From NCBI GenBank assembly GCA_015680685.1, contig MNCI01006946.1, positions 66,702 through 113,985 on the forward strand: 47,284 nt of DNA, in the 5' to 3' direction. The position numbers and the translations under genes were made by a program. The notes below the pieces were generated by a model that saw only the letters and a list, made by a program, of their open reading frames with translations, had not been told where the DNA came from and searched no databases. This document shows, one piece after another, positions 1 through 10,313 of this stretch. The stretch is from Gnetum montanum. Lineage: Eukaryota; Streptophyta; Gnetopsida; Gnetales; Gnetaceae. Numbering within the stretch: position 1 is the stretch's first letter; the number at the start of each line of letters is the position of its first letter.

Positions 1-1080
1 TGTTGACCACTTATTTATTACCTTCAGCAAACTTTCTTTTTGCTTGGGTGCGAGCTTTGCGTTGATGATTACCAGTTTTCCATTTTTAAGGGTCATGTAT
101 TCCAAACCGGTGGGCAATGGTTTTAAATCTAGGGGCTCTTGTTTAAACTTCTCAGGAATCTCCAACTTCCCCCAATTAATGTTTTTAGGGTTAAGGTCTG
201 GAAGTTAGCCACGAACCTGCTCAAGTGCATCCATGCTTTCAATGTAAGTACTATTTATCCCCTCAGTCAGTTCCATGCATGTCATTGAATTGCTCTCTTG
301 GTTAGCCATTAGCCACTGGGTGTTTTCTTGTTGTGTGGCTGTTGCATATTGGCACTTTTGTATGTCAATTTCTTGTGCACACCGATTGCATGCAGGCAAT
401 GTTAGACTTCACATCACCCATGATTTCTGCACGCAATGACACCCTCTGTCACTATATGCGATGCATGGAACTCTCTTCCTCTCAATTTTTCCAAAAGTAT
501 TTTTCTTGGATATTTCTAGGGAAAGATTGTGAATTCCTAGGCATGCATTGATTGTACTCAGCCATGCCCTTCCCATTATAATTGGGAAATCCCCTTTGTC
601 ATTGTTTATTTGGATCACTAGGAAATCAGCTAGATATGACCAACCACCCATAGTGGTAACAATGTCCTCAACCTGTCCCAAAGGAACAGTGATGGACTGG
701 TCAGCTAGCTCTAAGAGAATATTGCTCTTCTTGAGTGGAGGCAGGTTCCAGGTTTTATACAATTCTTGTGAGATTAAGTTGACTTCGGAACTTGAGTCGA
801 GGAGAGCCTTATGGGGTTCATTCCCAGCAACTTGGAGATAAACTAGGGGAACCACAGGATTAGATAATTTCTTAGGAAGGTGTCCAACCTTGATCCAGTC
901 GGTTAAGGTATGCGTTAACATAACCGTATGCATTGGGCACGATTTCTTGTTTGAAGGGGGTCCCGAAACCTTATTTGGTACGATGGTGTTTAGGTGTTCA
1001 ACCGCTTGTGAGGGTGAGGGCTTAGTTGGATTGTTGGCTATGAAGAAAGGTCATTTCAGTGTAAAACTATTAGGACCAAC
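1..1080 (-). pseudogene. Aspartic protease and pre-RT linker of element 1
   Basis: The retropepsin-like domain is best seen at 933-409: 'HKALLDSSSEVNLISQELY', the 'NLPPLKKSNILLELADQSI' stretch and the C-terminal 'PIIMGRAWLSTINACLGI', the equivalent of the G-R-(P/T)-(F/W)-L motif of Athila proteases. The active site reads D-S-S rather than the D-S-G found in elements 2 and 5, so it is probably inactive. From about 400 to 1 the frame continues, after a stop, into the conserved segment that precedes Athila RT (compare 40571-40972 in element 5). The catalytic RT core lies outside the window. Confidence 0.8.
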
Positions 1081-1377
1081 TGAGAATTGAGGATTGGAAG
1101 CCCTCGTGACATTAGGTTGTTGCGATTTTGTGGCAAATACCCTTGGCGTTGTTGGGGCGGTTGGTCGTGGAGCTACTGGCATGAGAGGTGCGGATGGATT
1201 TGGAGGATGGTATTTATGTGGGGTGTTCCTTCCTAGAGGGGAAGTCTGGTGCTATTCTCGAACTAGGTAGTGACGTTGTGGGATTGCGTAACCCATAGGG
1301 TTACTTGGAGGAATCGGCTGCCAATAAGGGTATTGCTGTTTCGGTGGTGGCATCCCCCATGACTGTGGGTATTGCCA

Positions 1378-3396
1378 CTACTGATGTTGTTCTATGGGTT
1401 GTGGTGGAGTTTCACTTGGATAATACATTAAGGGTTGGTGGAAATATCTTGGGTTACCTTGGGAATAAGGTAACCTATGGGGTGTTTGCCGTTTGTTGAG
1501 TCTCGAGTTAAGTGCATACACCCTAGACTCTTGTAGATGTGAGATGATTGGACAACATTCCTTAGGATGTTCATAGTAGTAGATCTCACATCCACCTTCA
1601 TCTTCTGTGTCTGAATCCACAACTTCATTGGAGATAGTAATTTTCCCCTTATCCTTGTTATGTGCAAGGCCTGAATTTCTCCGCTTTGTTTTATCTTTGT
1701 CACTACTTCGTTCCTCCTTAGACTCTTCTATGATTTTCAAGACACTTTCAAGTCTAGAGTCTAAGGAATCCCACAATTGGTCCATCTTAGCTGATACTTC
1801 TATTGTTAATTTTTGGATCGGCAAGGTTTTTCGGTTCACCAACTCTTCAAGTGGTGACTCATCCTCCTCATCACAAAATTTCACTCCCTTCTTTCGAAGG
1901 GAGGGATCACGGTTGTATTCTTCTACACTCTCTCTTTTTTGTAGTTCACCTTCTTCTTTTACTACTTGTTCCAACAAGCAATGAACTTCATGGGCTCTAA
2001 GTTGTGATAGTCTCCCTTGGGAATAAGTCCCAAGGGTTCTCCTCGTCTCATGTCTTAGCCCATCTACGATGTGGCGAAGTTGATCCTATTGAGCTTATTC
2101 ATGGCCCGGGCAACAATGTAACAATGTGTAGTAGTGGGCCATGGTAGCATCTAAGGGTTCATGAGTACCTTGCTTCCAGCCTTGGATCTGCTTATGCAAA
2201 TTGGACACTCTGGAGTACGTCTGATATTTATCGTTGAAGAGTTCTAACATCGTACTCCACCTCCTTATGGTTTCCAGTTCTAAGGACTGGTACCAACTCT
2301 CTGCTTCTTTAGTGAGTGTCCTGGGAAACAACTTAAGTTTTTTCCACTCATTTTCTATATTTTGCAAGGCATAGGCATCGTGGAATTCTTGTAAATGATG
2401 TTTTGGATCAGCGTTGTATCCCCCTTCAAATCGTGGGATGTTGTTCATGTCTAAGTGTTTGATCTGACTATCTTTTAAATGCCTTGTGGGAATTCTAACA
2501 GCCTTCGTTATGTCAAACATACTTCGGGTTGCAAGTAGTGATTTGTCATGATCATCTCTTTCATGAAGCCTATGATGTCTTCGTTATTCCCTACTTTCCC
2601 TTCGTTCATGCCCTTATCCTCTCTCTCGACTTTCTCGTTGAGGTCTCTCATTTTTCTTACCTTTATCCTCATCATTATGCTCTTCATGATTGCGCCCAGA
2701 GGTGGAAGAAGAGGGTGTGTGATGAGATGAAGGAGAAGAAGAAGGAGAACCATCGTCATGACGATGTTTCCTACCTTCTCTTCTACTGCTTCGGCCCCAA
2801 TCATGATGACGATCTAAGTGTCCATCCTTATTATGAGTTTTTATTCCCTCTGTGAACAATTGGTGTTCACGGGGATTAGAACCAAGGTTATGTATCGTTG
2901 AGCGTAGGTTCTGATACCCCACCTCCTCACCATCGTTAGGAGGGGGAACATCATTTGTTAGAGAACCCATTATAATGGGTTTCTCACCTCCTATTTCACT
3001 AGGGACGTCCAGACCTTTGCCCTTCATCAGTGTATGTTGGCTCTCCTACCTTGAGTCCCTCATATGTTGCAAAGCTGTGGGATAGTAATCCCTTGAATCA
3101 AAGTCTTCTGCAACGTATTCTGCATATAATTCTATCATACCAATCTATGCCAAAGCATGGAGAAGCATGTTTGGGACTGATCGATCTAGAGGTAACACGA
3201 TGTTACCTTGCAAATCCCTCCAGCGCATTTGTTCATCTTGATGGAGAATAAAAGTAAAGTTGGGGATATACTCATCGGGATGAGTATATGTCAACTTATA
3301 TTATTGAGGCACCGGCTGATTTAGATTATGTGTTTTTGATTGCCGACTGTCTTTTGTATTATCCCTAGGTGATGTGCTCTTGAGAGAAGAAAAAAT
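1378..3396 (-). pseudogene. gag: gag of element 1 (decayed)
   Basis: Gag forms the virus-like particle. The frame starts opposite the ATG of the related copies, but here the codon at 3394-3396 is ATT, so the start is lost. A retrotransposon-gag domain lies at about 2520-2095: 'IPRFEGGYNADPKHHLQEFH', then 'LFPRTLTKEAESWY' and 'ELFNDKYQTYSRV'. Upstream is a Ser/Arg/His-rich charged region (about 3027-2530). Downstream, near 1600-1560, is a short Cys/His motif resembling a zinc knuckle (CEIYYYEHPKECC) with Tyr where the second Cys should be. The frame is broken by stops near 2525, 2092 and 1378 but stays in phase throughout. Homologous copies lie at 22018-24357, 15442-17240 and 44430-46018. Confidence 0.85.
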
Positions 3397-3520
3397 TGTT
3401 ATTTACTAGTGTGCTAATTAATGTTATATAATTTTTTTTCATTAAATTAACCCGAAGGTTTGTTTAGGCTCCCAACAATGTGAGTGATATCCTATGTTCT
3501 ATTTAGCGCACAAACACTTA

Positions 3521-3539
3521 GTCCCCAGCAATAGCGCCA
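3521..3539 (-). other. Primer binding site, tRNA-Asp type (element 1)
   Basis: Directly inside the 5' LTR the minus strand reads TGGCGCTATTGCTGGGGAC. This matches the complement of the plant tRNA-Asp 3' end (TGGCGCCGTTGCCGGGGA) except at a few C-to-T or G-to-A positions. Athila/Tat elements commonly use tRNA-Asp. The site fixes the element orientation and the LTR inner border. Confidence 0.8.
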
Positions 3540-3988
3540 ATGATGAGTGGCAAGATACCCCTACACTCAACCATACGAATACAAGCGTAGCACGTGTGAT
3601 CCGGTCGAACTCCGTAGACTAAGTGCCTACATGCCCCATGGAACACTTAGGGTTAATTATTCGTTATCTTCCTAGACTTACTTGTAGTTATCACGGTGTA
3701 TGGTTAAGTAGGTCTAAGGTATATGATTTTTATAGATTTTTATGTTTTATCTCCTATNGAGGTATATGATTTTTATAGATTTTTATGTTTTATCTCCTAN
3801 TATGTCTAAATTACCTAGCGTCAGCATCCGTTCCCACTTACTGTACACACCCTGAACCAATGCAACCATGGCTACCAAACGCTAATCATTACTGGGATCA
3901 CCACGCGTAACGCACGTGCTCGAAGTGGTCGTACTGAGGCACTTAGCTAGGAGGAAAGGGTTGAGAGAATCTAATCTAGCCTAAGTGC

Positions 3989-4138
3989 GATGAGCATCTT
4001 TTCCTTGATTATCCATACACATCCTTAAATGCTCGTAATCAAGTCATACTCATTCCACGTTGTGATGAGCATCCATTCCTTGATTACCCGTACACATCCT
4101 TAAATGCTTGTAATCAAGTCCTACTCATTCCACATTAC
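3989..4138. repeat. Tandem 75-bp duplication inside the LTR
   Basis: Two adjacent units (3989-4063 and 4064-4138), both starting GATGAGCATC and containing CCTTGATTA and CACATCCTTAAATGCT, differ at about ten positions. A homologous but differently expanded duplication is seen in the LTRs of element 2 (around 18505-18722 and 24942-25160), so the duplication predates this insertion. Confidence 0.75.
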
Positions 4139-4425
4139 TAGGAGATAAGGGTGAGAGAGAAAATAATAAATAAAATTAAAATAAAATCCTATTCCATGCA
4201 CTGCAAGGTTTATCTAGGAAGTTCATCTTTATTGCCGTACACAACTTGTGCTTAGGTACAATGCTACTCAAATAAAGATCCGTTCACTTTAGGACTCCTA
4301 CTGCAAGCACATGGAAAATATTCTATCTTTGGAGTGATCAATCTACCAGAGTTTTCCTACTTCTAGCCTAGGATGAGGAAATAAGTGAGAGCCGCCTCTT
4401 ATTTATAGATATGACGGCGCACTAC

Positions 4426-4482
4426 GATATCGCATATGTGATATCGCAGGGGACGACGCAATATCACGACCCATGTGATATC
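4426..4482. promoter_or_regulatory. GATATC palindrome array in U3 of element 1 LTR
   Basis: GATATC or one-mismatch copies start at 4426, 4440, 4460 (AATATC) and 4477, giving spacings of 14, 20 and 17 bp. Each lies between the LTR terminus and the TATA box, where upstream promoter elements are expected. The binding factor is unknown. Confidence 0.6.
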
Positions 4483-4493
4483 ACGTCTCATCA

Positions 4494-5730
4494 CTTGGTA
4501 ATGAAGCACAAAGAAGCAATTTATTAACTAAATAGTTTAGTTGAAAGAGACTTGGCCATTGGGCATGGGAATACTTTTAGGCATGGGTAATATGTTTTTT
4601 AAACTCATTAACTAATGTGAGTTCAAGAAACCTTGAAATTTCTAAGAAGTTACCTATCTTTAGGCATGAGTAACATGTCTTTTTAGTGGAACCCCTAGAA
4701 AATTTTATTATGTTACTATTGTGTTAACCTTACTAGAGGACTACCTTCAGGCATGGATAACATGTCTTTTTAGTGACATGGTAAGGCAACACCTATTTAA
4801 GAACACACTTCCATTTTTCATTAGAACTCAAGTAAATAATACAAGTTAACAATGTAATGAGACTTATAGTAGTAGCTTAATAGAATCCACAAATCCTTTT
4901 GATGTCACACAGTTTTCATTCCCTCTTGGTTCTTCACCTGTCCATCCAAGCATAAGGATCATAAGTTTATTTTAGTTTTATTGTGAGAAGAATGTCATTA
5001 GGTCTGTAGTAAGAACCTCTTATTATTGGAAATGAGTGGATGGATGATGTAGTCTCACTATATATACAATTAGTCCTTTCAATGATTTGATAACATAGGG
5101 TAAAATTCTTATTATTTCAACTACATCTTGCTTATTCCTTTACACTTTATTAGAAATATCAACAAAAATATATACATGAAAAATAGTAAAACTGTAAGAA
5201 GAATCAAAGATATACAAGAATAGAAAAACATATAAAGAACTTGAAAGATATTAAAGAATGAAGGCATGATAAGAAATGTGAAAAATATGAAAGAATAGAA
5301 AAGACATTAAAGAATGAAGAGAATATCAAAAACTAAAAAAAGTATGACAAAAATTGTAAACTAAAAAGTTGTAAAACAAAAAAGATAAAAATGCACTTAT
5401 CAATTCCTAATTCAAGATAGGGTATGTCACACACAATTGAACTCATGAGTGAGTATTTAGAAAGTGGACCGTATATCCCTAGGATCATACACTCTAGGTT
5501 TCTTATTTATCATCCTTAGTGATTTAGATTTTCATTTATTATCCCATGTGACATTGATGATAATCAGGTTTTGATCATTTGGAGAAACATATCTTGTTGG
5601 ACAAGATGGTTTTTCCATTTGAGAAGGTCCAAATATGTTTTCTTATTTATTATTAATTTCAGGTTTCAAGCTTCCATATTTGCTACTTTTTTTTGATGTA
5701 TGGTCATGGTTTAAGACATTCTTTTGTAAG
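4494..5730 (-). mobile_element. Element 7 (Athila-like), 3' noncoding region
   Basis: No credible coding region. The stretch is alignable by eye with the 3' noncoding regions of element 2 (about 20340-21000) and element 5 (about 37260-37850). Shared landmarks are the 'gatggatgatgtagtctca' block at 5040-5060 and A-rich repeats (gttgtaaaacaaaaa) at 5340-5395. From about 5400 to 5730 the sequence is AT-rich and unrecognised; no RT or integrase motif was found before the protease remnant on the other side of the solo LTR. Confidence 0.55.
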
Positions 5731-6569
5731 TGATGAGCAGCGAGGTACCCCTATGCCCAACCATATGAATACAAGTGTTCATGCACGATCTAGTTGAACT
5801 CCAAGGATTAAGTGCTTATGCGCTTACACAAAACAAGGATGGGTTATACGATTGTTGTCTTTCCAAGCTTTCTTGTAAGGCACAATTGTATGGTTAAGTA
5901 AAATTGAGGTATATGATTTTTATGCTTTTTTTATGTTTTATGTTCTTGGTGCTTAAAATGGAGAAATGAAATAATTGAGTGACTAAATTGATTTAACTAA
6001 TCAACTATGCTCTAACTAGTCCTAACACTAGCATCCATTCCCACTTGCCAGACACATCCTGAACCAGTGTAACACTACTGGGATTACTAAACACTAGTCA
6101 TTACTAGGTTACTAAGTGTTCTACGTATGCTTGAAGTGGTCGTACTGAGTGTGCTAATTCGTTGATAATTAACAATTCAATAAAAATAACATTAAGTAAC
6201 TAATAAGAGTAGCAACTAACAGTAAGTAAAATTTAAATGAAATAATTAAGCTATTCTGAATGGTGCAAGGTTTATCACAAAGTTCGTCTTTATTTCCAAA
6301 CACAAGGTACACAATGCTTGAATAAAGATCCCTTCACTTTATGACTCCTACTTCGGGCACTCATAAATAATTCTAACTCTAGAAGGGAAAAACTGCAAGA
6401 GTTCAACTAAGGGACTAAAAACTAATACCAAACCAAGTGTCTTGGTCTCTTATTTCTAGGCAACGAGATAGGCTCCGACATCGCATGTTCAATATTGCTT
6501 CGGTTCCTCTGATATCGCATATCCGATATCGGGGATTGGATATCGGGGGTTCGATATCCTGACTCATCA
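5731..6569 (-). repeat. Solo LTR of the Athila-like family
   Basis: A complete LTR (TGATGAG...CTCATCA) with no primer site on one side and no polypurine tract on the other. It is flanked by a near-perfect 5-bp target duplication: gtaag (5726-5730) and ataag (6570-6574). This is the expected product of LTR-LTR recombination after insertion into element 7. The LTR carries the longest GATATC series in the window. Confidence 0.8.
6477..6558. promoter_or_regulatory. GATATC array in the solo LTR, 14-bp period
   Basis: Copies start at 6477 (GACATC), 6491 (AATATT), 6511, 6525, 6539 and 6553 (all four GATATC). Spacings are 14, 20, 14, 14 and 14 bp. The 8-bp spacers differ from each other, so the spacing is better conserved than the intervening sequence. 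Confidence 0.65.
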
Positions 6570-6599
6570 ATAAGTTCTCAATATGGGCCATTTTATTAG

Positions 6600-7702
6600 G
6601 GTAGGAGTTAATAAGTGGCATGGATGTGTCCATGCATGTTTTGGATAGTTTCATGTTTTCATTTCTTAACCACTCATGTCTTTTAGTCTAGCGGCCATTG
6701 TTTCATTTTACATACACACTTGTTTTTCAAATTCATTATGAGCTAGGATATGGATCATGTTGACATTTTGAACTTTTAATCCACAACTGCACCTTTCATC
6801 ATCGTAAGTAATGCATGGAATTCTTTACATTTGTATGGGTCCTTGGTCATCTTCCTTGGAAATTTCCAAGGACAAGTCTCTCATTCCTAGCTTAGCATCA
6901 TTTATACTAAGCCATGCTCACCCCATAATGATAGGAAAGTCCTCCATATCATTCTTTTCATCAATAACAAGAAAATTTTCTAGACAAGATCATCCATTGA
7001 TAGTGGTCACCACATCTTCTACCTATTCCAAAGGAATGGTGATTGATTGATATGCAAGCTCTAGTCTTATGTTGCACTTCTTTAATGTTAGTAGGTTCCA
7101 CACCTTGTCTATTTCATGAGATATTAAATTAATTCTAGAATCTAAGTTTAGTAGAGCTCTACATGGTAAATTTCCAAAAATTTGACTTATAAGATTTATT
7201 ATTTTATTAAGTAGAATTATTGTTCTTATCCAATCTGAAATTGTATTAGTTAACATAACAGTTGTAATCTTCTGGTTTAGTTGTTGTGGAAGCATGGTGG
7301 TTGTAGGAGGATCTATCATAGGAGGAACATGGTTGGATGAAGTTCCTACTCTACAAGCCTTTTATGGACTTATACTAAAGAAAGAACATTTCATAGATTT
7401 GCATTTAGTGTTGCTAGCATGATCTCCTCTTTGTATACTAACTACCCTAGTAGCACTTTGCTATTAAGGTTGTGTTGGCAATTCCCCTTTCCTTATTGAT
7501 GGTCATACTATGTGTGATAGATTATGAGCTTGATAAGATGGATCCTTTGGTGGTTGAGACATGTAAGGTTGTGATTACATGCATGGGATTGTAGGTTTGT
7601 AAATATTTTACTAGATAATAGGGAGAAGAAGCATGAGTAGAAGTACTTCTAGGAAAGATAAGATGTTGTACATATTATCTATAAGGATTTGGTTATCAGT
7701 AT
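6600..7702 (-). pseudogene. Protease/gag remnant of element 7
   Basis: On the minus strand 7319-7023 reads as a decayed version of the family protease ('RALLNLDSRINLISHEIDKVW', matching 'ALLDSGSGVNLISQEMYKAW' elsewhere). The D-S-G triad has become D-S-R. From 6600 to 7020 and from 7320 to 7700 the DNA follows the same order as element 1, protease C-terminal side and distal gag, with many frame breaks. Element 4 inserted at 7702. Confidence 0.7.
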
Positions 7703-8649
7703 TGATGAGCGGCGAGGTATCCCTACGCTCAACCATACAAATACAAGTGTTTCACGCATGATCCGGTCAAATTCCAAGGACTAAATGCTTATGCGCCTTT
7801 GTGGAACAAGGACAGGTTGGTTGATCGTTGTCTTCCCAAGCTTACTTGTGTGTCACAATCGTATGGTTAAGTAAGCTTGAGGCATATGATTTTTATAGCT
7901 TTTATGTTTTTATGTCCTGTGCTAGTAGGAAAGGAGAGAGGTAACTAAGTGACTAATTTAGCTTAACTACTCATTAACTAAGTTCTAACTAATCCTAACA
8001 CCAGCATCCATTCCCACTTGTCGTACACATCCTGAATTAGTGCAACACTGCTAGGATTACCAAACGCTAATCAGTACTGGGTTACCAAGCATTACACACA
8101 TGCTCGAAGTGATCATGCTTCTGTAATTTAACAATTTGCTTAATTAATCAAAATGAATTGTTGTGCTAATAACAGAAATGTAAAGTGCATAAAATAAAAT
8201 AAATGCATAAGAAAACAAATCTCAAGTGCTGCAAGGATGAATCAAAGATCTCATCTTTATTACTGTACACAAGGTGTGCTCAGGTACATAATGCTTGAAT
8301 AAAGATTTGTCCATACTTAGACCTCCTGTTGGGGCACTTGGAAAATAATCTAACTTTCAAACATACTACAAGAGTTTTGCTACTTGATTACTAAAAGACT
8401 TCCTTCCAATTGTACAGCTAGGCATTGTATTTATAGACTTGGGAGCAACTACTCTAATAATTAGAGTAACCGATCTAATAATTAGAATAACTGCTAAAGT
8501 AACCGGTAGAGTAACCACTCTAATAATTAGAATAACTGTTAGAGTGACTACTATAGTAACCACTCTAATAATTAGAATAACAGCTAGAGTAATCACTAGA
8601 GTAACCACTTTAATAATTAGAGTAACTACTAGAGTAACTGCTCTCATCA
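7703..8649 (-). repeat. 3' LTR of Athila-like element 4
   Basis: TGATGAG...CTCATCA ends, followed at 8650 by the polypurine tract, show this to be the 3' LTR of a minus-strand element. Its TATA box on the minus strand is TATAAATA near 8427-8434. The U3 slot normally filled by GATATC motifs holds a different 45-bp array. The left flank is agtat (7698-7702); the other end of this element is not recognisable. Confidence 0.82.
8451..8640. repeat. 45-bp tandem array (TAATAATTAG) in U3 of element 4 LTR
   Basis: The near-palindromic core TAATAATTAG starts at 8455, 8476, 8521, 8566 and 8611; the last four are exactly 45 bp apart. Each 45-bp unit is itself made of about 15-bp variants of TAGAGTAACCACT. 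The array sits between the LTR terminus and the TATA box, exactly where the related LTRs carry GATATC. Confidence 0.8.
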
Positions 8650-8668
8650 TACCCCCACAAATTAATGG
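8650..8668 (-). other. Polypurine tract of element 4
   Basis: The minus strand reads ATTAATTTGTGGGGGTA immediately before the 3' LTR (TGATGAG). The same G-run precedes the 3' LTRs of element 2 (19099-19111) and element 5 (35970-35987), so this is the plus-strand priming site. Confidence 0.7.
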
Positions 8669-9060
8669 AAACTCATCCTTGAGTTCCTTACAAAATATTA
8701 GGAAGGTATGGGATTATTGACTAATTGACAATTGATAGTGGAATGGGATGACAGACTCAATGTGCCTAGTGAACGGATCAATAAGCATATTACAACATTA
8801 TTGTTCATGACCATTGTGGTGAACACTCGTACATAAATGACATCTAAGCCTTTATTTGGTAGCTTAAAGAGAAAGAGAGAGAGAGAAAGAAGATGGAGCA
8901 TGTTTCCGCCAATGCTGAGATTGCGCCTTCTGTTGTTTATCCATAGCCATGCCACCAAACTTGCTCCTTTCGTAAACGCTCTAGTCCTAGTCCATCCTTT
9001 GTGCTTCCTCCAAGCCTAGTCCATTGTTTGTATGATCACCATTTGCACATACAAAACAAT
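8669..9060 (-). mobile_element. Element 4, start of 3' noncoding region (truncated)
   Basis: Alignable with 19112-19480 and 35990-36380, including the 'gagaaagagagagagagaaag' block and the 'catttgcacatacaaaacaat' end. Homology stops at about 9060, where plus-strand Tat sequence begins in the middle of pol. The rest of element 4 is not present on the far side. Confidence 0.65.
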
Positions 9061-9972
9061 CAAGATAACATTACTGTCTTTGCATGGTCATATGAGGATA
9101 TGCCTGGACTAGATCCCAGGTTAATCCAGCATAACATCATCTTAGACCCGCAGATTAAAGCAGTTAGGCAAAAGGCACGCAAAATCAAGCCAGAGATCGC
9201 GCTAGCTGTGCGTGATGAAATCACCAAACTGTACCAGGCTGGTTTCATCCGTGCGATCGATTACTCGGACTGGGTATCTAACATTGTAGTCGTCTCAAAG
9301 AAGACTGGAAGCATACGCATCTGCATAGACTTCTGGGATTTGAATAAGGCCACAATCAAAGATAACTTCCCGTTGCCGAGTATCGACCAGCTAGTGGATA
9401 CAACAGCTGGGCATGCGCTGCTGTCCTTCATGGATGGCTTTTCAGGCTATAACCAGATTTGCATTAACCCAGAACATCAATTAACCATGACATTCATGAC
9501 GCCCTGGGGCACCTTTTGTTACACTATGATGCTTTTCTGTCTAAAGAATGCCGGAGCAACGTATCAATGAGCCATGACATACATCTTCAGCGATTACCTC
9601 CTAGGAAGGCTGAATGATTACGTAGACGATATAGCTATTAAGTCTTTAAAATCTGAGGTTCATTCAGGGGACCTGGAGTTAGTCCTTAAAAGATGCTCCA
9701 AATACGAGCTCCGGCTTAACCCAAAGAAGTGCGTATTCAGAGTCAAAACCGGACGCATGCTGGGGTTTGTGGTGTCGGAAACCGGCATACGAGTTGACCC
9801 TGACAAGGTCAAAGCCATTGTCGAATTAACGCCTCCTACAGAACTCAAGCAATTACGCGGGTTACAGGGACGCTTACAGTTTATACACCGGTTCATTTCG
9901 AGGTTAACCGACAAGTTACACCCTATGCAACACTTGCTGAAAAAGATTGCCAGCATGCGTTTGACAGCTTAA
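9061..9972 (+). pseudogene. Reverse transcriptase of the Tat element
   Basis: Translation follows the RT fold: 'IKPEIALAVRDEITKLYQAG' (N-terminal helix), 'SKKTGSIRICIDFWDLNKAT', 'DNFPLPSIDQLVDTTAGHAL', 'FMDGFSGYNQICINPEHQLT' and 'PWGTFCYTMMLFCLKNAGAT'. A TGA stop at 9568-9570 stands where R (CGA) is usual, a CpG transition. The frame continues to the catalytic 'YVDDIAIKS' at about 9618 and the connection region 'LRGLQGRLQFIHRFISRLTD'. A one-base shift in an A-run near 9940 moves the reading frame into RNase H. The enzyme would copy element RNA into DNA; this copy is inactive. Confidence 0.88.
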
Positions 9973-10310
9973 AACAAGAACTGCAACATTTACCGATGGT
10001 TTTCCCACCACAAAGGGACTTGTCATTCTAAATTTACCTCGCAACTTTGGATGTAGCGTTAGCCGCATTACTTTGTCAAAGGAGGGATGATGGGTCCGAA
10101 GTGCCCATCTACTACTTAAGCCATGATCTATGTGCGTACGAGACGAGGTACAACGACGTAGAGCGTAATTGCCTAGCATTAGTTTTTACGCTTTAAAAAT
10201 GTAGACATTATCTTTTCCGTAGCAAGGTCAACATCATCTGTAAAAACAACATTCTTAGGGCCATTACGCATAACCTATACGAGAGTAGTAAAATAACTCG
10301 CTGGAAGGCT
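9945..10310 (+). pseudogene. RNase H domain of the Tat element
   Basis: In the shifted frame the sequence reads 'QHAFDSLKQELQHLPMVFPP', then after a stop 'LDVALAALLCQRRDDGSEVP', 'IYYLSHDLCAYETRYNDVER' and 'NCLALVFTL', followed by another stop near 10193. This is the standard gypsy RNase H arrangement (…Y-x-S-x-x-L…E-x-x-Y…E…A-L). At least two nonsense changes are present. It would degrade RNA in RNA-DNA hybrids. Confidence 0.75.
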
Positions 10311-10313
10311 ATC

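Larger units (their letters stand above)
1..4493 (-). mobile_element. Athila-like Ty3/gypsy element 1, 5' part (element runs off the window)
   Basis: The element is read on the minus strand: 5' LTR (3541-4493), tRNA-Asp-type primer binding site, gag, aspartic protease and the segment leading into reverse transcriptase, which leaves the window at position 1. Gag, protease and the pre-RT linker share one reading frame (ATG-equivalent at 3396; the open stretches at 3027, 2520, 1977, 933 and 399 are all in phase), so the ancestor made one Gag-Pol polyprotein. Several in-frame stops and a lost start codon make this copy non-functional. Athila placement rests on the RT of the related element 5 and on the primer site. 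The right flank is 4494-4498 (cttgg); its TSD partner is outside the window. Confidence 0.88.
3541..4493 (-). repeat. 5' LTR of element 1
   Basis: The LTR has TG...CA ends (TGATGAG at each terminus on opposite strands). On the minus strand the order is outer end, GATATC array (4482-4426), TATA box (TATAAATA, 4407-4400), a long transcribed R/U5 and the primer site. The U3 is very short, about 90 bp to the TATA box. A 75-bp direct duplication lies at 3989-4138. The two single Ns at 3758 and 3800 flank a 40-bp exact duplication that is probably an assembly join. Confidence 0.88.

Noticed and set aside
2529-2855. Plus-strand frames of about 100 codons opposite gag
   Set aside because: Antisense shadows of the charged gag region; the same applies to plus-strand frames at 548-841, 1607-1984 and 22565-22984.
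8366-8650. Open frame with a hydrophobic Val/Ile/Leu/Thr-rich repeated peptide, looking like a membrane protein
   Set aside because: It is the translation of the 45-bp AT-rich array in the LTR U3; the opposite strand gives an equally long repeated frame.
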